DNA of 60,573 bases from an uncultured Acidobacteriaceae bacterium (lineage in GTDB: Bacteria; Acidobacteriota; Terriglobia; Terriglobales; Acidobacteriaceae): the NCBI GenBank assembly GCA_903828675.1, contig CAIKND010000053.1:1-60573 (forward strand), written 5' to 3'. The first letter of the stretch is position 1. Each line of letters starts with the position of its first letter. Positions 41,967 through 50,210 of the stretch are shown here, piece after piece. The translations under genes were made by a program, and so were the position numbers. A model generated the notes under the pieces. That model saw only the letters and a list, made by a program, of their open reading frames with translations. It was not told the DNA's origin and did not search any database.

Positions 41967-41995
41967 TTGCTTTTTCGTGCTTTAGTGGCGAGAAT
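41967..41995 (+). promoter_or_regulatory. Candidate sigma-70-type promoter of HU gene
   Basis: TTGCTT, a 17-base spacer, then GAGAAT, 32 bases before the HU start codon. The -10 box is a moderate match only. Confidence 0.35.
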
Positions 41996-42027
41996 CCGTT
42001 TATGCTGAGAGCGGAGGCCTAACGGAC

Positions 42028-42324
42028 ATGACAAAGGCAGACCTGGTAGAAAAGGTAACCGGCCTTGGAGACCTCACCCGCCGCGACGGCGAGGTGATTG
42101 TTGAAACTATCTTTGGCTCGGTGATTGGAGCTTTGCAGAGCGGCGACAAGATTGAGATTCGCGGCTTCGGGTCATTTCGCATCCGGCAACGGAATCCCCG
42201 CATCGGCCGCAACCCCAAGACGGGAGAGCGCGTGGAAGTTCCCGCCAAGCGCGTTCCATACTTCAAACCCTCCAAGGAACTTCGCGATCTTGTGAACCCG
42301 GACGAGGCTGAGAAGGCTTCCTGA
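42028..42324 (+). CDS. HU/IHF-family DNA-binding protein
   Basis: 98 residues. The dimerisation helices (KADLVEKVTGL, FGSVIGALQSGDKIEI) and the DNA-binding arm RGFGSFRIRQRNPRIGRNPKTG with a conserved proline are complete, followed by VPAKRVPYFKPSKELRDLVN. It bends DNA as a nucleoid protein. Whether it is HU or IHF-like cannot be decided. GGAGG is ten bases before the ATG. Monocistronic. Confidence 0.95.
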   Translation: MTKADLVEKVTGLGDLTRRDGEVIVETIFGSVIGALQSGDKIEIRGFGSFRIRQRNPRIGRNPKTGERVEVPAKRVPYFKPSKELRDLVNPDEAEKAS

Positions 42325-42417
42325 ACAGTCTTTAGAACCAGATAATCAAAGCAGATACCGTCCCTGCCTCAGTTCTCCTGGGGCCGGGCGGTATTGTTTG
42401 CGCTTGGGATGCCCGCC

Positions 42418-43485
42418 TTATTTTGAGGCTGTCGCGAAGATGCCGATGACGGCCAACATGCGGCCGGCGTGACCCTGCGAGGCGCGGTGGGAAAAAAAGA
42501 GTTCCGTCTGGCAGTTCGTACAACCCCCAACCACCTGGATGGCGCGCGGCTTGAGGCCGGCGTCGAGTAGCTGGCGGCGGTTGGCCTCGACCAGATCGAG
42601 ATGCAGGCTGGGGCCTATGGGAGAGTGCCCTGGAGCACGCTGGGTAAGAAACAGCATTGGATATTTATTGCGAATGGGGTCAGTGGAGTAGACCTCGCGA
42701 AACAGCTCGCGTGCGTAGTGGAACTGCGACTCGAAGGCGGAGAGCACCTCTTCTCCGACCGCATAGCAGCAGGCGCCGACGCCGGGACCGATGGCAGCGA
42801 CGAGATCTTCAGGCCGGGACCCAAATTCGAGCCTCATACGGCCGATGCCCGCTTCAACAATGCGCTTGACGGTGCCGCGCCAGCCGGCATGGAAGGCTGC
42901 GACGGCGCGCTGCTTGCGGTCGGCGACCAGAACCGGGATGCAGTCGGCAGTCTGGACACCGAGCAGCAACCCCGGCTCATCGGTGAGAATGCCGTCAGCC
43001 TTCCAGGGCCGCTCGCGGAGCGAATCGGCGGCTACGGCGCGGTGGATGAGGCTGGAATGAATCTGGCGAACGGTGATGAGCGGAGTGGCCGGGTCGGCAG
43101 TGACGGCTTCGGCAAGGAGGCGGCGGTTGGCTGTGACCGCCTCCCTGCTGTCGTCGGCAGTAAAGCCCAGGTTCAGTTCGCCGGGTGCGTCGTCAGGACA
43201 GTAGGCACGGCTAAGACCGCCCTTGCGGGTGCTGAAGCCATGCCAGAGCCAGGGCCTTTTGTTCCATGCGGCAACCGGGATCCACTGAACGCCGTTGAGG
43301 GCGAGGCGGGGAACGGGAGCGGGGCGGGAGAGTTCCTCCGGGGCAGCGCGCTCGAAGCGTACGGACAGGGACCGCGCACCGGCTTTGCCGCGCAGGCTGC
43401 GGACCAGCCCGGCATTTTGGAATAGTGCGTCGATTGCCTCGATGTCTTTGCCGGAGGGTGTCGTAGAACTGGAAGAAATCCGCAT
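42418..43485 (-). CDS. pgeF: Polyphenol oxidase family / peptidoglycan editing factor
   Basis: 355 residues. The YfiH/PgeF fold appears from about residue 75, with TVRQIHSSLIH, QTADCIPVLVAD and AFHAGWRGTVKRI; His, Cys and His of these motifs form the metal-type active site. PgeF removes wrongly placed L-Ser from peptidoglycan precursors; older annotation is multicopper polyphenol oxidase. The N-terminal 70 residues before the domain are longer than usual, so the true start might lie further in. Confidence 0.9.
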   Translation of the reverse strand: MRISSSSTTPSGKDIEAIDALFQNAGLVRSLRGKAGARSLSVRFERAAPEELSRPAPVPRLALNGVQWIPVAAWNKRPWLWHGFSTRKGGLSRAYCPDDAPGELNLGFTADDSREAVTANRRLLAEAVTADPATPLITVRQIHSSLIHRAVAADSLRERPWKADGILTDEPGLLLGVQTADCIPVLVADRKQRAVAAFHAGWRGTVKRIVEAGIGRMRLEFGSRPEDLVAAIGPGVGACCYAVGEEVLSAFESQFHYARELFREVYSTDPIRNKYPMLFLTQRAPGHSPIGPSLHLDLVEANRRQLLDAGLKPRAIQVVGGCTNCQTELFFSHRASQGHAGRMLAVIGIFATASK

Positions 43486-43877
43486 CTTGATACTGATTCT
43501 ATCGACTTGCCGGTTGTTCTGACGCGCGGGGGATTGGATCGCTGGAAAGTAAGAAATCTGAGCCTGCCTTCCGGCAGGCTCTTTTGAGAGGCATTTTTTG
43601 GAGGGGATCCAGGGGGGAAGTTGGGGAAGAGGTCCAATAAAGGACCTTCAGAAGGAGGTGTAAACCTTTCTTGGAAGGGACGTATTCGGGGAAGCCTCTG
43701 CTAATTACATATTGAGATGCTGGAGAATCGAAAAGGTTGCAAAAAAGCAATCAGCGCGAAGATAAGTGAGATTTCTCGCATGGTGCGAACGCGGCGCGGC
43801 CTTTTACCTGTGTGGCACCCCCTGTATGCAAAAGACAATAATCAACTTGCAACTATAGGGGCAGACTTGGCAATCTT
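43486..43877. other. Intergenic region with orphan terminator
   Basis: 392 bases between divergent genes. A strong rho-independent terminator (43561-43586) has no plus-strand coding gene before it within 1.2 kb, so a small RNA is possible. Other hairpins include GGTCC-AATAAA-GGACC near 43631. Otherwise no gene seen. Confidence 0.45.
43561..43586 (+). terminator. Rho-independent terminator without coding gene
   Basis: AGCCTGCC, loop TTCC, GGCAGGCT followed by CTTTT. The stem is perfect and the tetraloop typical. It lies in the 5' region of pgeF on the opposite strand. Confidence 0.7.
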
Positions 43878-44546
43878 GTGAGTGTGAAGCGGTGGTACTA
43901 CATCGTCCTGGGCGGCATCATGGTCCTGGGAATTGCCTACATCTACCTGCATCGGCAGGAGTTGGGGATTGTTGGCCCTGCGGGCGGGAGCGAAGACAGC
44001 TCCCGGACCAGTTCGAATGCGAGTTCGGCCGTGGACCAGATTGCAGTTGCGGCGCACCCCGCGCACATCGTTTGGCAGAAGGTGGACCGCACGCCGGATG
44101 GCTTCAAGGTGGAGATGCCGATCGACTCCAAGCAAATCCAGATTCCGGCTTACAACACCAGCGGAGGCGCGGAGCAGGTGGACATGCTCTACTCCTACCC
44201 CGATGCGGAAACGTCCTTTTCTGTGGCGTGGGCTGACAATCCGCCAGTGGAGCGGGTCAGCAACATGGCTGCGGACCGGACCCTTGATACGGCGAGAGAC
44301 GACTCGCTGGCGCGCACGCAGACCAAGCTGGTGAGTGAGTCGAAGAGCAGCCACCTGGGGTTTCCTGCACGGGATTTTTCAGGGCGCAACGCGGGGGGCG
44401 GCGTGTTTAATGCGCGCCTGATTCTGGCCGGTTCGCGGCTCTATATGCTGATCGCGGCGTTCCCCTCTGCGGGAGCACGACGAAACGAAGACGTGTCGCG
44501 GTTCTTCGATTCGTTCAGCGTGAGCAAGGGATCGAGAACTGACTAG
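43878..44546 (+). CDS. Membrane-anchored hypothetical protein
   Basis: 222 residues from GTG 43878. One N-terminal membrane helix (WYYIVLGGIMVLGIAYIYL) with the rest outside. A polar Ser-rich linker is followed by a globular part with FKVEMPIDSKQIQIPAY and LYSYPDAETSFSVAW. No domain recognised; it resembles single-helix acidobacterial hypothetical proteins. A palindrome of the GGATGGG type (44590-44638) follows. Confidence 0.75.
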   Translation: MSVKRWYYIVLGGIMVLGIAYIYLHRQELGIVGPAGGSEDSSRTSSNASSAVDQIAVAAHPAHIVWQKVDRTPDGFKVEMPIDSKQIQIPAYNTSGGAEQVDMLYSYPDAETSFSVAWADNPPVERVSNMAADRTLDTARDDSLARTQTKLVSESKSSHLGFPARDFSGRNAGGGVFNARLILAGSRLYMLIAAFPSAGARRNEDVSRFFDSFSVSKGSRTD

Positions 44547-44589
44547 AGCGTTTTCTTTTTAAGCGTTTACGACGGAGATTTGAATTTGT

Positions 44590-44638
44590 GCTCAGCCCCA
44601 TCCCTGAACCAAAGAACGATTCAAGGATGGGACTGAGC
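44590..44638. repeat. Long palindrome CTCAGCCCCATCC / GGATGGGACTGAG
   Basis: GCTCAGCCCCATCCCTGAA (44590-44608) pairs with TTCAAGGATGGGACTGAGC (44620-44638), a stem of 19 bp with two mismatches. The inner part includes CCCATCC/GGATGGG as in the main palindrome family but with different flanks, so it is a variant or an independent terminator of the preceding gene. Confidence 0.65.
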
Positions 44639-44684
44639 GGATTCTATATCTGTGTCACGCGGTTGTTCAGATCATCTGGACGCG

Positions 44685-45980
44685 TTACTTCTTCGGCTCC
44701 TCGTCCTGTTGCACTACGGGACCTTCGCCGGGGAAGGGCCAGTTGGTGTCGAGCAGTATCTCCTTTTCGCGCTGTTCCTTGGGAACCAGGTTGATCTTGA
44801 GGTTTTCAAAGAAATGCACGCCGGTTTTTCCGGCAGTGGCGATGTCAACGTCGCCGTCCCCGTCCAGATCCATGGTGACAAACTGCGTGCCCGCCCCTGC
44901 GGTGCCGTTCACGCTGATGGGATAGCGTGTAAACTCGGCGGTCTTGCGGTTGATCTTGTAGTAGTAAATGACCAGGGGATCGTAGGAGCCGGCATCGTGA
45001 CCGTCGTGGCCGCGGTAGCGCTTGCCCACCAGCAGTTCCAGTTCGCCGTCGCCGTCCAGATCCGCCATCTTGAGCGCATGAGACTGCGAAAAGGACTCGT
45101 CGATGGTGTGCTCAACCCACTGGCGCTGCCCTTTGGTGTCGATCTTCTGTTCGAGCCAGTAGAGCCCGTAGCTGTGGCCCTGGCCGTAGATGATATCCAT
45201 CTTGCCGTCGTTGTTGACGTCGAAGCCGATGATCGGGAATCCGGTGTCGCCGAGGTGCCAGTCCGGGTGCCACTCCCACTTGTCGCTGACGGCATCGACC
45301 TGGCGGAACCAGCCGGTGGTGGTCAGGATGTCGGGTTTGCCGTCGCCGTCAACATCGGCCACGCCGATACCGTGTCCATCGTCGGCGCGCTCGCCCACGT
45401 GGTGGGCCTTGGGCTCAGGGCCGGAAAAGTCGATCCACAGAACGCCGGAGTGGTTGTAGTGCGAGAAGATCAGGTCGGCCTGGCCATCGCCGGTGATGTC
45501 GGCCATCCATCCGCCCTCGGTGTCGTAGCTGTTGGTGATGAAGTGGCGTTTCCACTCCGCGCCGAGCTTTTTGGGATTCTCGAACCAGAAAACGCCGTTG
45601 GTCTGCCAGCCTGCGGTTACGATGTCTGGCGCTCCGTCGTGGTTCACGTCGATGGTCCACTCGCCGCAGTCGGCAACAAACTCATTTACGGTACCGATCT
45701 GGCGGTACTGGTGGCGCGTCCATTCGCCGCCTTTGGGGCCGGGGTTCTGGTACCAGTAGGCGCCGCTGACCAGGTCGGGCAAGCCATCGCCGTTCATGTC
45801 GAGGGTGGTAATGCCTTCAGCATGGTCGGTGCCGAGACGATGTATGAAGAAGTTGGCCTGTTCGACGCCGCCGGGGCCGGGACCGCGCATCTGTATGCGA
45901 TCCGCGCCGCCAACCAGTTGAGCCAAAGACGGTACGGCAAAGGCAAGCAGTATCACCGCCGCCGAAAGATTGATCTTCAT
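44685..45980 (-). CDS. Secreted VCBS/FG-GAP repeat protein
   Basis: 431 residues with a signal peptide (MKINLSAAVILLAFAVPSLA). The rest forms a beta-propeller of seven repeats, each with a calcium-loop motif: LDMNGDGLPDL, IDVNHDGAPDI, ADITGDGQADL, ADVDGDGKPDI, FDVNNDGKMDI, ADLDGDGELEL and MDLDGDGDVDI. Seven blades make a full propeller like integrin alpha or lectin-like folds. It probably acts as a calcium-stabilised secreted carbohydrate- or protein-binding scaffold; the ligand is not known. Confidence 0.92.
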   Translation of the reverse strand: MKINLSAAVILLAFAVPSLAQLVGGADRIQMRGPGPGGVEQANFFIHRLGTDHAEGITTLDMNGDGLPDLVSGAYWYQNPGPKGGEWTRHQYRQIGTVNEFVADCGEWTIDVNHDGAPDIVTAGWQTNGVFWFENPKKLGAEWKRHFITNSYDTEGGWMADITGDGQADLIFSHYNHSGVLWIDFSGPEPKAHHVGERADDGHGIGVADVDGDGKPDILTTTGWFRQVDAVSDKWEWHPDWHLGDTGFPIIGFDVNNDGKMDIIYGQGHSYGLYWLEQKIDTKGQRQWVEHTIDESFSQSHALKMADLDGDGELELLVGKRYRGHDGHDAGSYDPLVIYYYKINRKTAEFTRYPISVNGTAGAGTQFVTMDLDGDGDVDIATAGKTGVHFFENLKINLVPKEQREKEILLDTNWPFPGEGPVVQQDEEPKK

Positions 45981-46058
45981 CGTAGATTTCTCCAGTTCAT
46001 GGAAACTGTTTTTTGCTCCACGCCATTTTCGTCCCCGGCGTAGTCCGGCGGCAAGTTT

Positions 46059-46862
46059 TTACGAGGCTGAATCCGCTTTGGGCCGTGCTGCCTTCTCGAC
46101 AACGCGGGTGACTGGGCCGACGGGCAGGAAGCGGACCAGGAAGGCGGTGAGGCGGCCGCTGAAGTTGGGAACGATAGTGCGGCGGCCCCGAGCAAGAGCG
46201 GCAATGGCGAGGCGGGCTACGTCGGGCGTGGCCTGCATCCCGCGCGCCTTGAAGACGGCGGCGTGGGCTACGTCGAAAAATTCGCTTTCGGTGGGGCCTG
46301 GGCAGAGCGCGGTGACTTTGACGCCGAAGCGGGCGACCTCGGCGGCGAGGCCGAGCGCAAAGAAGCGGTCGAAGACCTTGGTGGCGGCGTAGGTGCTGAT
46401 GTAGGGAACAGGCTGAAAGCTGGCGGTGGAGGCGAGGATGAGCACCCATCCGCGACGGCGCTCGACCATGCCGGGAACGAAGAGGCGGGAGAGCCGCACC
46501 ACGGCCTCGCAGTTGACGCGGACCTGGCTTATCTCCTGCTCGGCGGGAGAGGCGCAAAATGCCCCGTACTGCCCGAGGCCGGCGTTGTTGACGAGGATGT
46601 CGACGGGGATTCCGGCGGCCTCAAGGTCGTCGTAGAGCTGCTGGGGCGCGGCGGGGTCATTGAGGTCGGCGACCAGAACACGGGTCTCGGTTCCCTGGGC
46701 GGCGAGTTCGGCCCCCAGGGCATCCAGACGGTCCTTGCGGCGGGCAGTGAGGATGAGTTTTGCGCCGTGGGAGGCGAGTTCGCGCGAGAGCGCCGCGCCA
46801 ATGCCCGAGCTTGCACCGGTTACCAGCGCCCATTTGCCGTTGAAGTCCTGTGTGTTTGCCAT
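46059..46862 (-). CDS. SDR-family oxidoreductase
   Basis: 267 residues from ATG 46862, chosen because the Rossmann motif follows directly (GKWALVTGASSGIGAAL). NNAG-type motif DILVNNAGLGQYG, catalytic Ser in LILASTASF, Tyr-x3-Lys in YISTYAATKVFD, then the CPGPTESEF loop. The Arg-rich strand after the second beta (ARRKD) points to NADPH. It resembles the YqjQ-like classical SDRs (DltE-type). Substrate unknown. Confidence 0.9.
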   Translation of the reverse strand: MANTQDFNGKWALVTGASSGIGAALSRELASHGAKLILTARRKDRLDALGAELAAQGTETRVLVADLNDPAAPQQLYDDLEAAGIPVDILVNNAGLGQYGAFCASPAEQEISQVRVNCEAVVRLSRLFVPGMVERRRGWVLILASTASFQPVPYISTYAATKVFDRFFALGLAAEVARFGVKVTALCPGPTESEFFDVAHAAVFKARGMQATPDVARLAIAALARGRRTIVPNFSGRLTAFLVRFLPVGPVTRVVEKAARPKADSAS

Positions 46863-46993
46863 AGCGGGACAATCATAGCGGACGACGCCTTGCGCGATCC
46901 CATGTCCGATGAACGAGATGGCTTGAACAATTCCGGGCAGGCTCTGACGCCCCGATCTTGGGATGGGCGATTGAGATGCGGAAACCCCCCGGT

Positions 46994-47635
46994 TCACATC
47001 TTGAGCAGCTTGAAGGCGTGGGTCCATTCGTTGCGGAGAAAGCCGGGGATGCACCAGAGCATGCACAAGGGCTCAATAGCGCGCGCTGCAGCGGCGGTTC
47101 CCATGTCGGCAGTCTCCCAGCCGAACTGGTCAAGGATGCCGGTGACCGTCTGCTTGGCCTCCGCGTCATTGCCGCAGATGAACATAGTGGGCTTGCCGCC
47201 GGGGAAGTGCGGATCGATCATGAGGGCGTTGCCAACCGAGTTGAACGCCTTGACGAAGCTGGTAGTGGGGAATTCACGCTGCAACTGCTCCATCAGGGAT
47301 TCGTCATGGCCGGTAAAGAACTGCAAGACGCCGTCGACGGGCGGCTCGTCGGCGATGGGGTTGGTCGCGTCCACAACCGGTTTCCCCACGAGGTTCTGAG
47401 CGCGGGCGAGGCGAAGCACATCCAAGGCCGCGCCGCCCTTGACGGCAAGCACGATCAGTTCACCAAATGCGGCCGCGGCGGCAAACGTGCCGGTTGAGCC
47501 AGTTGGATTTTTCTCGGCCCAGTCCGCGAGTTTATCCGGGGTGCGGGAACCCACCATCACGTCATGGCCATGCTTGAGAAAGCCGCTGCCCAATACCTGT
47601 GCCACCACGCCTGATCCAAGAACTCCGACCTTCAT
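46994..47635 (-). CDS. F420-dependent NADP reductase-like protein
   Basis: 213 residues. Rossmann start MKVGVLGSGVVAQVLGSG and NADP-specific SRTPDK after strand 2, then VDATNPI and FVKAFNSVG, matching NADPH:F420 oxidoreductase-like (COG2085) proteins. True F420 use in Acidobacteria is not expected generally, so it more likely reduces another substrate or plays a regulatory role. It sits 131 bases before the SDR on the same strand. Confidence 0.85.
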   Translation of the reverse strand: MKVGVLGSGVVAQVLGSGFLKHGHDVMVGSRTPDKLADWAEKNPTGSTGTFAAAAAFGELIVLAVKGGAALDVLRLARAQNLVGKPVVDATNPIADEPPVDGVLQFFTGHDESLMEQLQREFPTTSFVKAFNSVGNALMIDPHFPGGKPTMFICGNDAEAKQTVTGILDQFGWETADMGTAAAARAIEPLCMLWCIPGFLRNEWTHAFKLLKM

Positions 47636-47698
47636 CCCTGTCTCCTTTTGAAGAACGCCCTTAGAGCATAGATGTAGGTCGAGGAAAATCGATGCGGT

Positions 47699-48079
47699 TT
47701 ATCGTTCTTTCTCTGAGGGGGATTTTGCCCCACGCCGGCGTGCTGCTGGGGAGTTCAGACTCTGGTTTTTCTCCACGCGCAGCTTCCAGGCGGCGCGCAA
47801 CGCACCGAGGAGCAGGTCTTCATCGGCTTCGGAGAGGCGGATGTGGGTTGCTCCATTCCTGCCCCAGCCGCCGAAGACCGGAAGAAACACCTGAGGAGCG
47901 TCAGCAATGAAGGCGGCTTGAATCTCAGGCGTCAGCATTAGGTTGCCGTAGCCTTTGCCTTCAGACGCGAGCGTGGCGAAAATGCGGCCGCCGACGCGAA
48001 AATCGGGCGCACCCATGTGCGAGGCTTCCTCAGCCCCTTCCAGGCTGAGCGCGATCCGGCGGAAGTCGGACGCATTCAT
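47699..48079 (-). CDS. MmcQ/YjbR family protein
   Basis: 126 residues. The fold of the YjbR/CyaY-like family is visible in FRRIALSLEGAEEASHMGAPDFRVGGRIFATL written in parts (LSLEGAEE, HMGAPDFRVGGRIFA), then PVFGGWGRNGATHIRLS. A C-terminal Arg/Ser-rich tail is extra. It is thought to bind DNA, but direct function is unknown. Its start codon overlaps the stop of the M3 peptidase gene by four bases, so the two are translationally coupled. Confidence 0.9.
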   Translation of the reverse strand: MNASDFRRIALSLEGAEEASHMGAPDFRVGGRIFATLASEGKGYGNLMLTPEIQAAFIADAPQVFLPVFGGWGRNGATHIRLSEADEDLLLGALRAAWKLRVEKNQSLNSPAARRRGAKSPSEKER

Positions 48080-50094
48080 TGCGCGGTCCCCGGCAGTTCC
48101 CCTTCAAATTCCTCGTTGAGCCAGTCGGAAAATGCTGAAAATTCCTCATCGCGGCCTAAAAAGTCGCGGACCATCTGTCGGCCAGGCTTGGAGCCGCCCT
48201 GTTGCAGAACTGCTTTGCGGTAGCGGACGCCGGCGTCGCAGCCGAGCAAATCCGCGGGATCGAACTGGGCAAAGAAATCCAGGGCGATGACCTTATCAAA
48301 CGCATAGGTGTAATAGTTCGATGAGTAACCGGTGAGGTGGCCAAAGCTGGCGTACATCCGATTGCCTTCAAGCCATGTCCACGATTGCAGGCTCTCGTAG
48401 AGGTGTTTGGTGATGGCATCGAAGTCGAGGCCCGCGGGGTCTTGATCGTGGAGATCGAGGGAGATAGTGGTGTAGTAGAGCTGCGCACGGACCCAGTCGG
48501 CGCGGCCAAAGGCTCCGGCCAGCTTCATCTTCCTGATGATCTCGGCGGGCAGGGTTTCGCCGGTCTGGTAGTGCTTTGCAAAGGATTGCAAGAGAGTCTC
48601 GTCGCGGAAAAACTCTTCGAGCATCTGCGAGGGGACCTCGATAAAGTCGCCTTCGGTGGCAAATCCCGAGAGTCCAGCCCACTCCGTTTGGCCGCCGAGG
48701 ATGGCGTGCATCAGGTGGCCGAACTCGTGGAAAAAGGTGACGACGTCGGAGTACTGAAGCAGGCCGGGGTCGGTGTCATCGGCTCCCGGGAAGTTGCAGA
48801 TAAGTGCGGCCTCGGGCATATAGCGGCCCTGGACGCCGGTGACGATGGGGGCGGCGGAGAACCACTTGTCCTTGCCATCGCGAGGGTGCATATCGAGGTA
48901 GAAGCGGCCCACGGCCTTGCCTGCGTCATACACGTCGAAGACCGAGACAGAGGAGTGCCAGGCTGGCGCGGTGGAGCGGCGGAACTCGACCTTGAAGAGG
49001 CGCGCGGCAGTCTCAAGCACGCCGGCCTCGACCTGGCCATAGGGGAAATAGGGGCGGACGGACTGGGAATCAAAATCGAAAGCGGAGCGGCGGAACTGCT
49101 CGTACCAGTAGGCGCGGGAGGTGATGTCGATGGCGGTCAGCTTCGCATCGCGCTGGCGCGCGAAGTCGAGAATAAGCCGGTGCTCGCGAACGGCGCCTTG
49201 GCGGCTAGCATCGTTGAGTTTGGCCAGAAAGGTGCGGACATTGGCAGCGGAGCCCATCATCTGGTCGGCGGTGGCGAGGTCAGCCCAACTGCGAAACCCG
49301 AGGATGGTGGCGATCTGCTGGCGGGTGGCGAGCAAGTCAAGCAGAAGCTGCTGGTTGGCCGGGTAGGCGCGGGTGTTGTAGGCCAGGAACATACGCTCGC
49401 GAAGTGCGGCGCTGGTGGCAAAGGTCATCACCGGCTGCATGTCGGGCGGGTCGGTGGAGATGGTGACGCGGCCCTCTGCATCGGGCCCAGCCTTCAGCAC
49501 AGGATGGCGGGTGAGGTAGTCCTCGGGCAAGCCGTCCAGCTCGGCGGCAGAGGCCTCGATAGTCTTGCCGCCCTCCTGGATATTCCGGCTGAATTCGAGC
49601 GAAAGATGGGTGGCCTTCTCGTGGAGCGATTGCAGATGGTCGCGGGTGGCCTGATCCTTGTCCACGCCGGCCAGGCGATAGCTAAGCAGGGTGCGCTGGA
49701 CGAAATGTTGCGTGGCGGCGCTGGAGCCTGCCAGATCGATTGCGGCCAGCGCCTCATACACGGCGCGGTTGAGACCTAGGGCGCTGCCCGCCATGGCTAT
49801 GCGCTGGGCTTCCTGCTGAGCCTGGTCGCGAACGGCCTTGTCGGCGGCGACGGAGTTGAGTACGCCGGCCTGGGAGCCTGCCAGGTTGAGGTGTTCGATG
49901 GCCGCGTCATAGAGGCGAAGGGAATTCTCAGGGGTGCGGGGACCTTCCACGGCGAGCAGCGCGGTCAGGGCAGCTTCATGGGCGGTCAGGCGGGCGCTTA
50001 CCCAGGTAGAAAGTGCCTCGGCAGACTCGGCTCCGCCGGTGTTCCATGCGTGAAGGTCTTGCGTAACGGCAGCAGCGGGGTTCTCGTCGGGCAT
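48076..50094 (-). CDS. M3-family oligopeptidase
   Basis: 672 residues from ATG 50094, with GGAGG about 12 bases upstream. The zinc motif is VTFFHEFGHLMHAIL (HEFGH near residue 455), with the third ligand Glu in GFATEGDFIEVPSQMLEEF downstream. Size and motif set are those of thimet oligopeptidase/oligopeptidase A-like cytoplasmic enzymes, which finish the digestion of short peptides. No signal peptide. It precedes and overlaps mmcQ/yjbR, and is divergent from the aroDE fusion (about 116 bases). Confidence 0.93.
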   Translation of the reverse strand: MPDENPAAAVTQDLHAWNTGGAESAEALSTWVSARLTAHEAALTALLAVEGPRTPENSLRLYDAAIEHLNLAGSQAGVLNSVAADKAVRDQAQQEAQRIAMAGSALGLNRAVYEALAAIDLAGSSAATQHFVQRTLLSYRLAGVDKDQATRDHLQSLHEKATHLSLEFSRNIQEGGKTIEASAAELDGLPEDYLTRHPVLKAGPDAEGRVTISTDPPDMQPVMTFATSAALRERMFLAYNTRAYPANQQLLLDLLATRQQIATILGFRSWADLATADQMMGSAANVRTFLAKLNDASRQGAVREHRLILDFARQRDAKLTAIDITSRAYWYEQFRRSAFDFDSQSVRPYFPYGQVEAGVLETAARLFKVEFRRSTAPAWHSSVSVFDVYDAGKAVGRFYLDMHPRDGKDKWFSAAPIVTGVQGRYMPEAALICNFPGADDTDPGLLQYSDVVTFFHEFGHLMHAILGGQTEWAGLSGFATEGDFIEVPSQMLEEFFRDETLLQSFAKHYQTGETLPAEIIRKMKLAGAFGRADWVRAQLYYTTISLDLHDQDPAGLDFDAITKHLYESLQSWTWLEGNRMYASFGHLTGYSSNYYTYAFDKVIALDFFAQFDPADLLGCDAGVRYRKAVLQQGGSKPGRQMVRDFLGRDEEFSAFSDWLNEEFEGELPGTAQ

Positions 50095-50210
50095 CGGGCG
50101 GAAATTCCTCCAAAGTCTAGGTTGCCACACTGGAGCGGGTTCAGGTTTGCCTGACGCCAACAATCCCGCCCTGAAGACTTGTGTTGCATCCTGAACGAAT
50201 CCACTTTAAG

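Noticed and set aside
47692..47910. Short plus-strand open frame opposite the MmcQ/YjbR gene
   Set aside because: It is covered by the recognised minus-strand gene and shows no coding features of its own.
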